Source: Pasteurella atlantica
Lineage (GTDB): Bacteria > Pseudomonadota > Gammaproteobacteria > Enterobacterales > Pasteurellaceae
Length of the DNA stretch: 64,000 bases
Direction: 5' to 3'
NCBI RefSeq assembly: GCF_963693435.1
Contig: NZ_OY856306.1
Span: forward strand, 434,001 to 498,000
The notes below the pieces were generated by a model. That model saw only the letters and a program-made list of their open reading frames with translations. It ran no database searches and was not told where the DNA came from. Made by a program: the position numbers and the translations under genes. Positions 41,901 through 49,032 of the stretch are shown one piece after another; position 1 is the first letter of the stretch, and the number at the start of each line of letters is the position of its first letter.

Positions 41901-42087
41901 AACCCAGCATATAGCAATGTCTAAAGCAATTTACGAACAATCGTGGCAAACTAAATTTAAAGATAAACCGATAGAACAATGTCTTGCCACAGGTTACTCT
42001 TGCCGTAGCCAAGTCAAGCGTATGGAAAAAGTGATATTAAAACACCCTATTCAAGCGTTATTGAGTGTATTAGTATCCCATACTTAA
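38983..42087 (+). CDS. ydiJ: FAD-linked oxidase with iron-sulfur domain (YdiJ, D-2-hydroxyglutarate dehydrogenase-like)
   Basis: A 1034-residue fusion enzyme of the YdiJ family. The N-terminal FAD-binding domain contains PRGGGTGTNGQSL near residues 84-96. A VAO-type C-terminal domain follows, then a ferredoxin-like region with CLACKACASQC (Cys675, 678, 681, 685). The final CCG domain includes CCGMAGTFGHE near residue 965. Members oxidise D-2-hydroxy acids and pass electrons through the iron-sulfur part; E. coli YdiJ is reported to act on D-2-hydroxyglutarate. An inverted pair of uptake sequences lies inside the coding region (41708-41753) and another follows the stop codon directly. It sits 44 bp before sfsA on the same strand. 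Confidence 0.9.
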   Translation: MLPQLSDIPKLSNDVICYLNEVKKRHFKGDIASNYADRLSLATDNSIYQVLPSAILYPKTVEDVQILTQITQRAEFQSLTFTPRGGGTGTNGQSLNDNIIIDLSRYMTNILELNVKERWVRVQAGVVKDQLNQFLKPHGLFFSPELSTSNRATIGGMINTDASGQGSLQYGKTSQHVLEIKSVLMNGEILETQAVGSDQFFANLDKLNLSDTAKQLHSAIFTRCKEIRPQVLKDLPQLNRFLTGYDLKNVFNNDESEFNLTRILTGSEGSLAFICEAKLNLLPIPKYRTLINIKYNSFDSALRSAPMMLEAKALSVETIDSKVLNLAKQDIIWHSVSDLLLEDKNNPILGINIVEYASNDEEQNQKLINDLCQTLEQKIANKTSGIIGYQICNDLASIEKIYAMRKKAVGLLGNAKGWAKPIPFVEDTCVPPENLADYITEFRQLLDSYQLEYGMFGHVDAGVLHVRPALDLCDKQQVKTFKTISDEVVKLTSKYGGLIWGEHGKGMRSYYGQHFFGEKLWHELRYIKQLFDPQNRLNPGKICTPLDSKDKLYPIDSPMRADFDHQIPLEVKNEFKGAMSCNGNGLCFNFDVHSVMCPSMKITGNRVFSPKGRATLIREWLRLLAEQGISPDDVIFKDKKYPLKLTDFVAKLRHQWNKNTSYDFSHEVKMAMDTCLACKACASQCPIKIDVPTFRSQFNHLYHQRYFRPVKDYVVSNLEFVVPLMAKTPHFYNFFSTTKIAEKIANKTIGMTDLPALSTPNLQQQLVKINYQGEKLETIEHWVASGHLPNDFCKFIFVIQDPFTSYYDAKVIADFVHFCQKIGFKPIVLPFKPTGKAAHIKGFLNQFSKTAKNQADFLNRVAKLNIPMVGVDPALVLLYRDEYNHLLQEQRGEFEVLLVHEWLNDQIKNKRLDVCKNLQISDRLQWYLFSHCTETTALPNSTKEWQRIFEYFNQTLNSENVGCCGMAGTFGHETQHIAMSKAIYEQSWQTKFKDKPIEQCLATGYSCRSQVKRMEKVILKHPIQALLSVLVSHT
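41708..41753. repeat. Inverted uptake-signal pair inside ydiJ
   Basis: ACAAGCGGT (41708-41716), TTTGCAAA in the middle and ACCGCTT (41747-41753) lie within codons for a segment before the CCG domain. The sequence encodes NKRLDVCKNLQISDRL without breaking the frame. Confidence 0.7.
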
Positions 42088-42120
42088 AATTTGCAAAAAT
42101 CAATCAACAACTGACCGCTT
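42088..42120 (-). repeat. Uptake signal directly after ydiJ
   Basis: AATTTGCAAAAA, then about 17 bases, then ACCGCTT: the reverse form of the ACAAGCGGT-type uptake signal. It begins at the base after the ydiJ stop codon. Confidence 0.65.
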
Positions 42121-42131
42121 AAAGGACAACG

Positions 42132-42830
42132 ATGCAACTTCCACCACTAAAACAAGGTATATTAATCAAACGTTATAAACGTTTTCTAGCAGATATAATG
42201 TTGCCTAATGGAGAGCAAATTACTATTCATTGCCCTAATACTGGAGCAATGACAGGTTGCGCAACAGAGGGCGATCGAGTATGGTTTTCTACCTCAGATA
42301 ATCCAAAACGTAAATATGCCCACACTTGGGAACTCACTGAAACACAACAAGGCGATTTTATTTGTGTGAATACACAACGAGCCAATCAATTAGTTAATGA
42401 GGCATTGCAACATAAATGGATTGAGGAACTGGCTCAATATCAACATATTCAAGCAGAAGTAAAATATGGCGAAGAAAAGAGTCGTATTGATTTTTTACTT
42501 GATGAAAGCTGCTTTGTCGAAGTGAAATCCACCACGCTATTAACAGAAAATGGCATAGGAATGTTCCCTGATACCCAAACCTTACGAGGTCAAAAACACC
42601 TAAGGGAACTGACCATAATGGCACAACAAGGTTATTCAGCGGTTATTTTCTTTGCTATTTTGCATTCTGGCATTCACACTTTTGAGGTTGCCAAACAGAT
42701 TGATCCTAAATATGCTGAGCTATTTCAGCAAGCCCTTGAAAAAGGTATACAAGCGGTCTGTTACAAAGCAAAATTTACTATTGATAATGGGGTTCCTGTT
42801 GCGATGGAGCTTGTTCAGAGAGTAGTTTGA
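42132..42830 (+). CDS. sfsA: SfsA family DNA-binding/sugar fermentation stimulation protein
   Basis: The 232-residue protein matches SfsA throughout: [26 protein letters not shown] near the N-terminus, a middle SRIDFLL, and the core FVEVKSTTL followed by [16 protein letters not shown]. The D..EVK pattern resembles nuclease-type folds. In E. coli SfsA raises maltose metabolism genes, but its molecular role is poorly understood. An uptake-signal core (ACAAGCGGTC) occurs near its 3' end. It is the last + strand gene before the accessory block on the - strand. Full length for the family. Confidence 0.93.
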   Translation: MQLPPLKQGILIKRYKRFLADIMLPNGEQITIHCPNTGAMTGCATEGDRVWFSTSDNPKRKYAHTWELTETQQGDFICVNTQRANQLVNEALQHKWIEELAQYQHIQAEVKYGEEKSRIDFLLDESCFVEVKSTTLLTENGIGMFPDTQTLRGQKHLRELTIMAQQGYSAVIFFAILHSGIHTFEVAKQIDPKYAELFQQALEKGIQAVCYKAKFTIDNGVPVAMELVQRVV

Positions 42831-42852
42831 TATTTATAGTTAGACACTTTAA

Positions 42853-42882
42853 TTGCAAATTTTTATCAAGATCGTACCGCTT
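42853..42882 (-). repeat. Uptake signal at the 3' end of the immunity-like gene
   Basis: TTGCAAAT followed by GTACCGCTT. Its end overlaps the first base of the stop codon of the DUF3396-like gene at 42882. Confidence 0.6.
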
Positions 42883-43621
42883 TATTTACGATTACTGAGT
42901 TGTTTATATCTTTTTATCAATAAAGGAAAAGCTTTTTCGATCCAAAAATTAGAACTAATTCCACCGCCTGACATACCACCAAAATTAAATTCTTTTACAT
43001 CATAACCATACTCGTTTTGCAATATCGTTACAGGTTTTAATGCACTACCAATATGCCTATAAGGGGATAAAGCCTTATAATCAAGGTTGCTAATGTCGCC
43101 AATGATAGGTTCAGCCCCTGCTTGTACGCAAATGCCGTGTGGTAACTTATGTAAAATAACATCTTTAATAATACTACCGTCAAAATCTATTGTTAAATTT
43201 TTTGTTAAGGTGTCAATACCGCCTAACTTATCAATCAATCTATGATTTATAAAGGTAAGCCAATCAATTCTTTTTAATACGTGAAGAAACTTTCTTTCAT
43301 TAGTTTCTTGATTACAGTATTGAAACATATTCCAAAAACCTTCAAATTTAGTAGGGTCTAAGAGTAAATATTTTTTTATTCTCGCCATAATTTACTCCAT
43401 TTATTTGGATAGTTGGTATGTGCGTAATCTCGATTAACCGTAAAACCAACATTTCCTGATAAAAATTTCATTTCACTACATAAATCTAATACTTTTGAAA
43501 TAAATTCAGAAGCACCCATTTCTGATACGGTATTATACGGAAGCATTAAACGAATAGCTCCAACATAATCAGGTATTTTTGGCGAATTAAAAGCATCAAA
43601 CTTAAAGGCAATATCAGACAT
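42882..43621 (-). pseudogene. DUF3396 (type VI immunity-like) gene split by a frameshift
   Basis: Two overlapping frames, 43376-43621 (81 residues) and 42882-43388 (168 residues), look like the two parts of one DUF3396/TsiV3-like protein. The second holds a pattern resembling the family core: LPHGICVQAGAEPIIGD and HIGSALKP. At 43376-43388 the frames overlap in GAGAATAAAAAAA. Adding one A there gives a smooth join (KLWRE to IKKYLLLDP). A real lost base, a sequencing error in the A-run or stop-start coupling (ATG within TTATGG) are all possible. The frame is also open for 19 codons upstream of the first ATG, back to the stop of the DUF1016 gene, so the N-terminus may be lost. Such proteins neutralise type VI effectors; no cognate toxin is visible here. 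Confidence 0.55.
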
Positions 43622-43678
43622 TGATTCTCGTACATCTGACTCTAACGATAATTGACGGCGATAATCCCAATATTGAGA

Positions 43679-44731
43679 TTATGATTTATCAATTTCAATT
43701 AATCTCTGTAAATCTTCTTTACTTGGTAAAACGGTTTCATATTTTACAGCAAACATTTGCTCGTTATCTTCAGGTAGTGTCATTTCTACCAATGATTGTT
43801 TTTTATCTTTACAGAGTAAAATACCAATGGTTTTATTTTCATCATCTAATTTTATTTTGCGGTCATAGTAGTTTACATACATCTGCATCTGCCCTATGTC
43901 TTGATGTTTAATTTTCCCAATTTTTAAATCAAATAACACAAAACATTTTAATAGACGGTTATAAAACACTAAATCTATAAAAAAATGTTCTTCATCATAA
44001 CTGATGCGTACCTGTCTTCCAACAAAAGTAAACCCTTTACCTAATTCTAAAAGAAATTTTTGCAAATTATCTATTATCTTACTTTCTAAATCTTGTTCAG
44101 AATATGAACTTAATTCAGGTAAACCTAAAAATTCAAGAACATAAGGCTCTTTTAAAATATCTTTTGGTGTTTCTACAATATGCCCTTTTATTGATAATTC
44201 TTTTATTTTTTCTTTATCTCTACTTAAAACCAAACGCTCATATAACGAACTATCAAATTGACGATTTAATTCTGATAAACTCCAATTGTTTTCTCTTGCT
44301 TCAATTTCATAAAACTGTCGCTCTTGAATATTTTTAATTCTCATTAGTTTTAAATAATGCGACCAACTTAATGAAAAGTCATAATTTTTAGTATTTGTAG
44401 ATTTTTCACCCAATAAGTCAGACACTGTCTGACCAATTGCTTTTTGACTATATTCTAGATAAAACTTCCTCATTTGTTTTATATTTGTTTTAGAAAATCC
44501 TTTTCCAAATTGAGAAGTCAGATGCTCTGATAATTCTGTAATTAAATTTTGCCCATAACCCGCTTTTTCTTTACCATTTTGCTCTTCTTCAACAATCATT
44601 CTACCTATCTCAAAATAAGTATAAACCATTGATATATTGATTGCTGTTGTTACTTTTTGTCTAGACTGAATAAGTAATTCACTCACAGACTGTAAAAAGT
44701 TATTTTTAGTATTTTTAATTATGTTGCTCAT
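43679..44731 (-). CDS. DUF1016 / YhcG-type PDDEXK nuclease domain protein
   Basis: A 350-residue protein with the two-part YhcG architecture. An N-terminal helical DUF1016 domain (about residues 8-160) is followed by a C-terminal PDDEXK-like nuclease domain (about 190-340). In the latter, FIDLVFYN and VLFDLKIGK supply the acidic residues and lysine (D-x-K in place of E-x-K). QMQMYVNYYD follows, as in the family. Members are often near restriction systems or in mobile islands, and their biological role is unclear. It follows the membrane-protein genes on the same strand and is directly upstream of the broken immunity-like gene. Confidence 0.85.
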   Translation of the reverse strand: MSNIIKNTKNNFLQSVSELLIQSRQKVTTAINISMVYTYFEIGRMIVEEEQNGKEKAGYGQNLITELSEHLTSQFGKGFSKTNIKQMRKFYLEYSQKAIGQTVSDLLGEKSTNTKNYDFSLSWSHYLKLMRIKNIQERQFYEIEARENNWSLSELNRQFDSSLYERLVLSRDKEKIKELSIKGHIVETPKDILKEPYVLEFLGLPELSSYSEQDLESKIIDNLQKFLLELGKGFTFVGRQVRISYDEEHFFIDLVFYNRLLKCFVLFDLKIGKIKHQDIGQMQMYVNYYDRKIKLDDENKTIGILLCKDKKQSLVEMTLPEDNEQMFAVKYETVLPSKEDLQRLIEIDKS

Positions 44732-44784
44732 TTTTTACCTTTATAATTTAACCACTTAAAGTATAACAAAGTTAGGTTTGTTTT

Positions 44785-44812
44785 CGTAAATTCCTATAAA
44801 AATGTTACCGCT
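44785..44812 (-). repeat. Degenerate uptake signal after hypothetical gene
   Basis: CGTAAATTCCTATAAAAATG, then TTACCGCT. It shares the AAATTCCTATAAAAAT core with the copy at 45757-45788 and lies 11 bp beyond the stop of the gene at 44823. Confidence 0.5.
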
Positions 44813-44822
44813 ATTTATCCTA

Positions 44823-45323
44823 CTACAACTCTTCAATAATATACTTACTTTTAGTACATTTGTTTTTATTTAAAAGAATGATACTCAATACGATAACAAT
44901 AACAGATATAATGTGTGAAAAACCATATATAGCCTGTAAAAGTCCACAAGAAAAACCGATTAAAAGCAAAATTAAAATTCTTATTACTGAAAGACGTTTA
45001 CTTTTTGTGTGTTGATATTTTATGCTAAAAACCTTAACCACTTCATTATTTCGTTGTACTACACATTCGTAAATTCCTTTTACTAGGCTCAATACCTTAA
45101 ATGTAACTTTATAAGCATTACCCTTATCATCTGTAAATTCACTCGTACTTGTTAGCTTCAGATTTCTTTTTTCTACGACCAATTTATTATTTACAAAAAT
45201 TCTTTCTTTACCTAGCATAGATAGAGCTATTTGAATAGTATTTATACCGTCATTGCAAATAAGCCAAATACTGTCTTTTATATTTGCTTGTGATTGTGTA
45301 GAAATATTGTAATGTTTTACCAT
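44823..45323 (-). CDS. Hypothetical protein with C-terminal membrane hairpin
   Basis: I do not recognise this 166-residue protein. Residues 1-105 are soluble and rich in beta-strand patterns with alternating hydrophobic residues, ending in a basic stretch (HTKSKR). Two hydrophobic segments follow (about 112-130 and 134-150) and a lysine-rich tail. The layout suggests a small cytoplasmic domain anchored by a membrane hairpin. It is followed by an uptake-signal-like element and sits between a DUF1016 gene and another membrane protein in the accessory block. No catalytic motif is seen. Confidence 0.6.
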   Translation of the reverse strand: MVKHYNISTQSQANIKDSIWLICNDGINTIQIALSMLGKERIFVNNKLVVEKRNLKLTSTSEFTDDKGNAYKVTFKVLSLVKGIYECVVQRNNEVVKVFSIKYQHTKSKRLSVIRILILLLIGFSCGLLQAIYGFSHIISVIVIVLSIILLNKNKCTKSKYIIEEL

Positions 45324-45351
45324 ATTATTCTTCCTTTTGTTGTAGGTACAA

Positions 45352-45382
45352 TTTGTAAATTTGGGATGGAATGTTACCGCTT
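45352..45382 (-). repeat. Uptake-signal-like element after hypothetical membrane gene
   Basis: TTTGTAAAT, then a 15-base variable stretch, then TTACCGCTT. It ends 10 bp before the stop of the gene at 45393. Confidence 0.5.
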
Positions 45383-45392
45383 ATTATTTGCT

Positions 45393-45737
45393 TTATACCT
45401 CACCTGCATGATAAAAACCAAAGAAAATACAATAAAAGATAAGGTATGAAATAACAAACATTAAAATTAAGTTGATACTAAGCATAATATAAGTATGATG
45501 TTTAAATCCTTTTTGTCGTATTTTAAAATACATTTGAATACAAAAAGGGATTAATGGTGTATAAATAAACAATCCTATCATCTCTTTATCATCAGGAATA
45601 ACTACCCATAATAAATAGAGCAAATATTGACCTATATCTGTTGATAGTTCGGTTTCAAAAATCCACACAGAAAAACACACGACATAAAGAATAGTTAATA
45701 TATTGTAAATATACAGTTTATTTTTAAACATATTCAT
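45393..45737 (-). CDS. Hypothetical membrane protein
   Basis: This 114-residue protein is unrecognised. It has about three hydrophobic segments (residues 10-26, 36-68 and 82-108), a short basic loop (KIRQKGFKHH) and little soluble sequence, so it should be an inner-membrane protein. TTCCTTAA-type spacing upstream (AAGGAAAATATG on the - strand) gives a fair ribosome binding site. Its neighbours are another small membrane protein and two lipoproteins, which hints at an envelope-associated group, but no function can be named. Confidence 0.6.
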   Translation of the reverse strand: MNMFKNKLYIYNILTILYVVCFSVWIFETELSTDIGQYLLYLLWVVIPDDKEMIGLFIYTPLIPFCIQMYFKIRQKGFKHHTYIMLSINLILMFVISYLIFYCIFFGFYHAGEV

Positions 45738-45756
45738 ATTTTCCTTAAAGTTAATC

Positions 45757-45788
45757 TTTGCAAATTCCTATAAAAATCCTACCGCTTT
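45757..45788 (-). repeat. Uptake signal between accessory genes
   Basis: TTTGCAAATTCCTATAAAAA, then TCCTACCGCTTT. It lies directly after the stop of a small leftover frame at 45794 and shares its middle with the element at 44785. Confidence 0.6.
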
Positions 45789-45793
45789 ATTAA

Positions 45794-45973
45794 CTATTTA
45801 CTATTTAAAAACCAATTGACAATATTATCTGACTTTTTTGATTTTTTAGGGGTTTCTTCAAGTCCTTGTTTAATTCTTTCTTTTTTAATATGATTATTTG
45901 TTTTACCTGCTAATGTAAGTATTCTCGTATATACAAAATCCATATATGGATAATTTTTATCATTACTACCCTT
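45794..45973 (-). pseudogene. Possible C-terminal remnant of a lost gene
   Basis: A 59-codon open frame with no good start (an internal ATG would give 49 residues). It encodes a basic segment (IKKERIKQGLEETPKKSKKS) ending in IVNWFLNSK. It is in the same frame as the lipoprotein gene upstream, separated from it by two stop codons, and is followed directly by an uptake signal. I cannot name a family; it could also be non-coding. Confidence 0.25.
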
Positions 45974-45982
45974 TTACTTCTC

Positions 45983-46420
45983 TTATTCTAAATACAAATC
46001 ATACCCTCGGTGTTCCCCAATATTCCCTTTTTCAGAAATTAAACGGTGAGGACGATAAACAAAGAAGACGACCTCATAAATCCCCTTATTATCTTTAATT
46101 TTAATATATTGCTCTTGCTTTTTTTCTGTATATATATATTTACTGTAATCATAATCACGGTATTCAAAAGAATATGTACCTGTAAAGACAACTTTATCTA
46201 TTATTTTAGCTTTAGCATTTTTAATGATTTTGCTCAATTCTACTTTATTATTATCATAAAATTTGAGGGTTATTTGATCTCTAGGGCTTTTAAATATTTT
46301 CCCCACTAAGTATGAGTGACTAATATTTGTTGGTTGGTAGTAGGGTTCAGCAACAAAAGGCATACGCAGATCGCAGGCGGTGAGTATAAGTAAACTTAAA
46401 TAAATATATATTTTTTTCAT
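45983..46420 (-). CDS. Small lipoprotein of unknown function
   Basis: A 145-residue protein with a clear lipoprotein signal: lipobox LTAC with acylated Cys16, followed by Asp17, which in enterobacteria would favour retention in the inner membrane. The mature part is rich in tyrosine, lysine and predicted beta-strand and has no recognisable domain. Its gene starts 14 bp after the next lipoprotein gene on the same strand, so the two are probably co-transcribed. Both signal peptides are similar (LxLLxLTACD), which suggests related function or a paired origin. Confidence 0.7.
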   Translation of the reverse strand: MKKIYIYLSLLILTACDLRMPFVAEPYYQPTNISHSYLVGKIFKSPRDQITLKFYDNNKVELSKIIKNAKAKIIDKVVFTGTYSFEYRDYDYSKYIYTEKKQEQYIKIKDNKGIYEVVFFVYRPHRLISEKGNIGEHRGYDLYLE

Positions 46421-46434
46421 TTGGTTTATCCTTT

Positions 46435-47160
46435 TTAATTTAAGAGAAATTCAAACTCGCTATAAGTTGCATTCATAATAGTGGATTGATAGGGTATTTT
46501 ATCCTCATCTCCCTCTTTAAATATTTTCTTAATTGACTTTACTTTTATTTCATTTGGTTTTGTATCAGGGAAGTAATAAACCGCTCTTTCTTGAATAACT
46601 AAATGACTGTTTTGTTGTTTAGAATAGTAATTAACATATTTAGGAGAGGCTTCTACAAGTTCAAATACCCCTTTTTTTAGTATCGCATTTTCAATTCCAC
46701 AACCGTGTTCTAATAGCGTAAAATCTATTTTTTTAGGAAATTGAATGGGCGTTGTTTCGATAATTTCAAAGGTTAGATCACTGGAATAACAATCAGGGGC
46801 ACCACAATCAAGGTCGTGAAGATTAAAAGGAATGTTAAAATGAATTTTATTATCTATTTGTTTTACAAGACCTTTAATATACAAATCTTGCAGTATAGGA
46901 TTAGACTTTATATTTTCGTTAGGTTTTGAATTAAGAAGTAATTGTCTTATTGCTTCCTGCTCTTCTTCAAAGGTCAATTTTGCACTATTTTGCTTTTTAT
47001 TTTGGCTATCAGACCCCTTAAATATTTTTTCTGGTAAAAGTGATTTGCTAATATCAACATATTGAGAGGAGAGAGGAGTAATAACTGAAGTGTGAAAATC
47101 ACAGGCAGTCAGTGTCAACAAACTAACTAAAGCAAAACTTTGTTTTATGTGTTTTTTCAT
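46435..47160 (-). CDS. Lipoprotein of unknown function
   Basis: The 241-residue protein has the signal MKKHIKQSFALVSLLTLTAC with acylated Cys20 followed by Asp21. A charged helical stretch (about residues 50-90) precedes a beta-rich region with a cysteine cluster (DCGAPDCYSS near residue 118 and HGCG near 152) that could form disulfides in the periplasm. I do not recognise the family. It lies just upstream of the second lipoprotein gene and 112 bp after the SDR gene. A role as an envelope-located immunity or sensor protein is possible, but there is no direct support. Confidence 0.7.
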   Translation of the reverse strand: MKKHIKQSFALVSLLTLTACDFHTSVITPLSSQYVDISKSLLPEKIFKGSDSQNKKQNSAKLTFEEEQEAIRQLLLNSKPNENIKSNPILQDLYIKGLVKQIDNKIHFNIPFNLHDLDCGAPDCYSSDLTFEIIETTPIQFPKKIDFTLLEHGCGIENAILKKGVFELVEASPKYVNYYSKQQNSHLVIQERAVYYFPDTKPNEIKVKSIKKIFKEGDEDKIPYQSTIMNATYSEFEFLLN

Positions 47161-47272
47161 CTTTTTTCCTATGTTCTTATATTCAAAGGCTTTCCCATAA
47201 TAGTAGATTTAGGACAAAATGAAAACAGATAACATTTTTTATAATATTATCTGCTATTTCAAAAATAATTTA

Positions 47273-47980
47273 CTATTTACCCACTCGAACATCGTGTAAC
47301 CATATTTTATCTGGTTGAGAAAGCATATAAGCAATAACGTCAGCCAAATCTTCAGGATTAGTAAAGTTTTGTGTATCAAAATTATCACCACTTTTGGCAA
47401 ACATCTCAGTATTAGTACCACTTTGATAAACACCTGCAATTTTTATATTGGTCTCTGCTAAATCTTGCTTTAATACTTCAGTAAAACCTCGAATTCCATA
47501 TTTACTTGCGGTGTAAACCGATTGGTTCTGTTGTGCAACAACCCCTGACTTTGAAACAATGTTAATGATACGAGCTTCTTCACGTTGTCTTAAAACAGGA
47601 AGCAATAAGCGTGTGGTATGAATAACCGCCAACAAATTAGTTTGAATAATATCGTCAACCATTTTGGCATCCATCTCATCCACAGGCATTAATTTTTGCC
47701 AAATTCCAGCATTATTAATAAGAACATCAACAGTACCAAAATCGGAAACAATGGATTGTAACGTTAATTCTAATTTTTCAGTATCACAAATATCACAGAT
47801 ATAATAGTTGGTATTAACAGCACCGAGCTCCTTGGCTTGTTTTACCACTTCTACTAACTGTTTTTCATTGCGAGCAATTAATGCCAATTGGCATTTTTCT
47901 TTTGCCAGTCTTAACGCTAATTGCTTACCAATGCCTGTACTTGCCCCAGTTATAACAATAATTTTATTGGATAATTCCAT
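47273..47980 (-). CDS. Short-chain dehydrogenase/reductase
   Basis: A 235-residue classical SDR with TGASTGIG (residues 11-18) for NAD(P) binding, INNAG near 90, and catalytic Tyr156 and Lys160 in YTASK. A basic residue after the glycine motif region (ARNEKQ) favours NADPH. The substrate cannot be told from sequence. The gene stands between the lipoprotein pair and two unknown genes on the same strand and seems to have no pathway partner nearby. Full length, good ribosome binding site (AAGGAGAAGGAAAAAATG on the - strand). Confidence 0.85.
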   Translation of the reverse strand: MELSNKIIVITGASTGIGKQLALRLAKEKCQLALIARNEKQLVEVVKQAKELGAVNTNYYICDICDTEKLELTLQSIVSDFGTVDVLINNAGIWQKLMPVDEMDAKMVDDIIQTNLLAVIHTTRLLLPVLRQREEARIINIVSKSGVVAQQNQSVYTASKYGIRGFTEVLKQDLAETNIKIAGVYQSGTNTEMFAKSGDNFDTQNFTNPEDLADVIAYMLSQPDKIWLHDVRVGK

Positions 47981-48007
47981 TTTTTCCTTCTCCTTGTAGA
48001 TATGTAT

Positions 48008-48499
48008 TTATTGTAACTTTATTGACTTACCATAAACGCTGCCATCAAATTCAAAAATTAATTCTTCATTACTTTTCAATGCGTTAATAACAGTATTTAT
48101 ATCCTCTTCACTATAATTAGACCAAAATAACATATCTGATATCGTTCCCTCTGATCTTTTATAATAATCTTCGATAACTTTAGTATATTTTTCTAAATAA
48201 TACATTTGCTCTGGTGGTTCTGTTTCCCAAATTAACCGTAAACCCTCATTTATTTCTGCTTCACTTATCGTGCCAACCTCAATTGGCTGAATAGCTAAAC
48301 TATCACAAAACTCGTCTAAACTCATCGAGCACCAGTAGTTATCTAAGGTATCAATATCTGTATGCATTACTGCGATTTTATTTACTTGCTCTAAAATAGA
48401 TTCTTTTTTCTCTTGAGGGAGATCTTCACTATAATCTTCTAATAAATGAAATAAGTTTTCACTTCTTATTGTTTCTTGTTTAGTCATTATTGATTTCAT
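48008..48499 (-). CDS. Hypothetical acidic protein
   Basis: This unrecognised 163-residue protein is acidic and mostly helical with no signal peptide, so it should be cytoplasmic. The start at 48499 is supported by AAGGAGC five bases upstream; an ATG at residue 5 is an alternative. The leader has two small GC-rich hairpins, one of which can cover the ribosome binding site (48505-48533). It lies between the SDR gene and another small acidic protein. Small acidic helical proteins in such blocks are often immunity proteins, but nothing here proves it. Confidence 0.6.
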   Translation of the reverse strand: MKSIMTKQETIRSENLFHLLEDYSEDLPQEKKESILEQVNKIAVMHTDIDTLDNYWCSMSLDEFCDSLAIQPIEVGTISEAEINEGLRLIWETEPPEQMYYLEKYTKVIEDYYKRSEGTISDMLFWSNYSEEDINTVINALKSNEELIFEFDGSVYGKSIKLQ

Positions 48500-48504
48500 A
48501 ATAG

Positions 48505-48533
48505 CTCCTTACGTGGAGACAGGGAATGCCCTG
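48505..48533 (-). promoter_or_regulatory. Leader hairpins covering a ribosome binding site
   Basis: On the - strand CAGGG-CATT-CCCTG (48520-48533) is followed by CTCC-ACGTAA-GGAG (48505-48518). The second GGAG is the ribosome binding site of the gene starting at 48499. The 4-bp stem is short, so control is only a suggestion. Confidence 0.35.
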
Positions 48534-48602
48534 CCTTATATCAATATGTTATGTTAAAATATACCGTCACTCTATCTAAAAATAAAGTAACCTTATATTT
48601 GA

Positions 48603-49019
48603 CTATTGTACTTGTAATTTTTCATATAAAGCAAAAATTTCAAATACAACCTCATCAGTTGCTTCAATAACAGGTGCTGGCATCAAAGAAATTGTATTTT
48701 CCATTTTATGGGCAATATTTGCAATAAAACCAATAATATAGATTATGATATCTAATGCCTGCTCTTCTTTATCATTTTTTACTTGATAAACTAACATTCC
48801 TAAATCATTATCTTCATCAATATTATCCAAAAATACACTGATAGCACTTGCTTGAATATCTTGTTGTAGTACAAACTGTTTTGCTTTAGTTGTGGCAGGG
48901 TTTACTGCTGTATAAATATTTTGATTATCTTTTAATAAGGGAATAACTTGCTCACAAACTTTCAACACCGCTTTACATTTTTCTATATCTGTTAATGTTA
49001 AAAAATCAGATTTTTGCAT
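48603..49019 (-). CDS. Hypothetical helical protein next to ruvB
   Basis: A 138-residue acidic protein with alternating helices, a motif SVFLDNIDEDNDLGMLVYQV near residue 80 and a hydrophobic helix (IIIYIIGFIANIAHKM, about 101-116). No signal peptide. I do not recognise the family; size and composition would suit a cytoplasmic immunity protein, but this is a guess. It begins 13 bp after the ruvB stop on the same strand, so it may be read through from the lpoA-ruvB transcript. Confidence 0.6.
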   Translation of the reverse strand: MQKSDFLTLTDIEKCKAVLKVCEQVIPLLKDNQNIYTAVNPATTKAKQFVLQQDIQASAISVFLDNIDEDNDLGMLVYQVKNDKEEQALDIIIYIIGFIANIAHKMENTISLMPAPVIEATDEVVFEIFALYEKLQVQ

Positions 49020-49032
49020 AACTTTTTACTCA

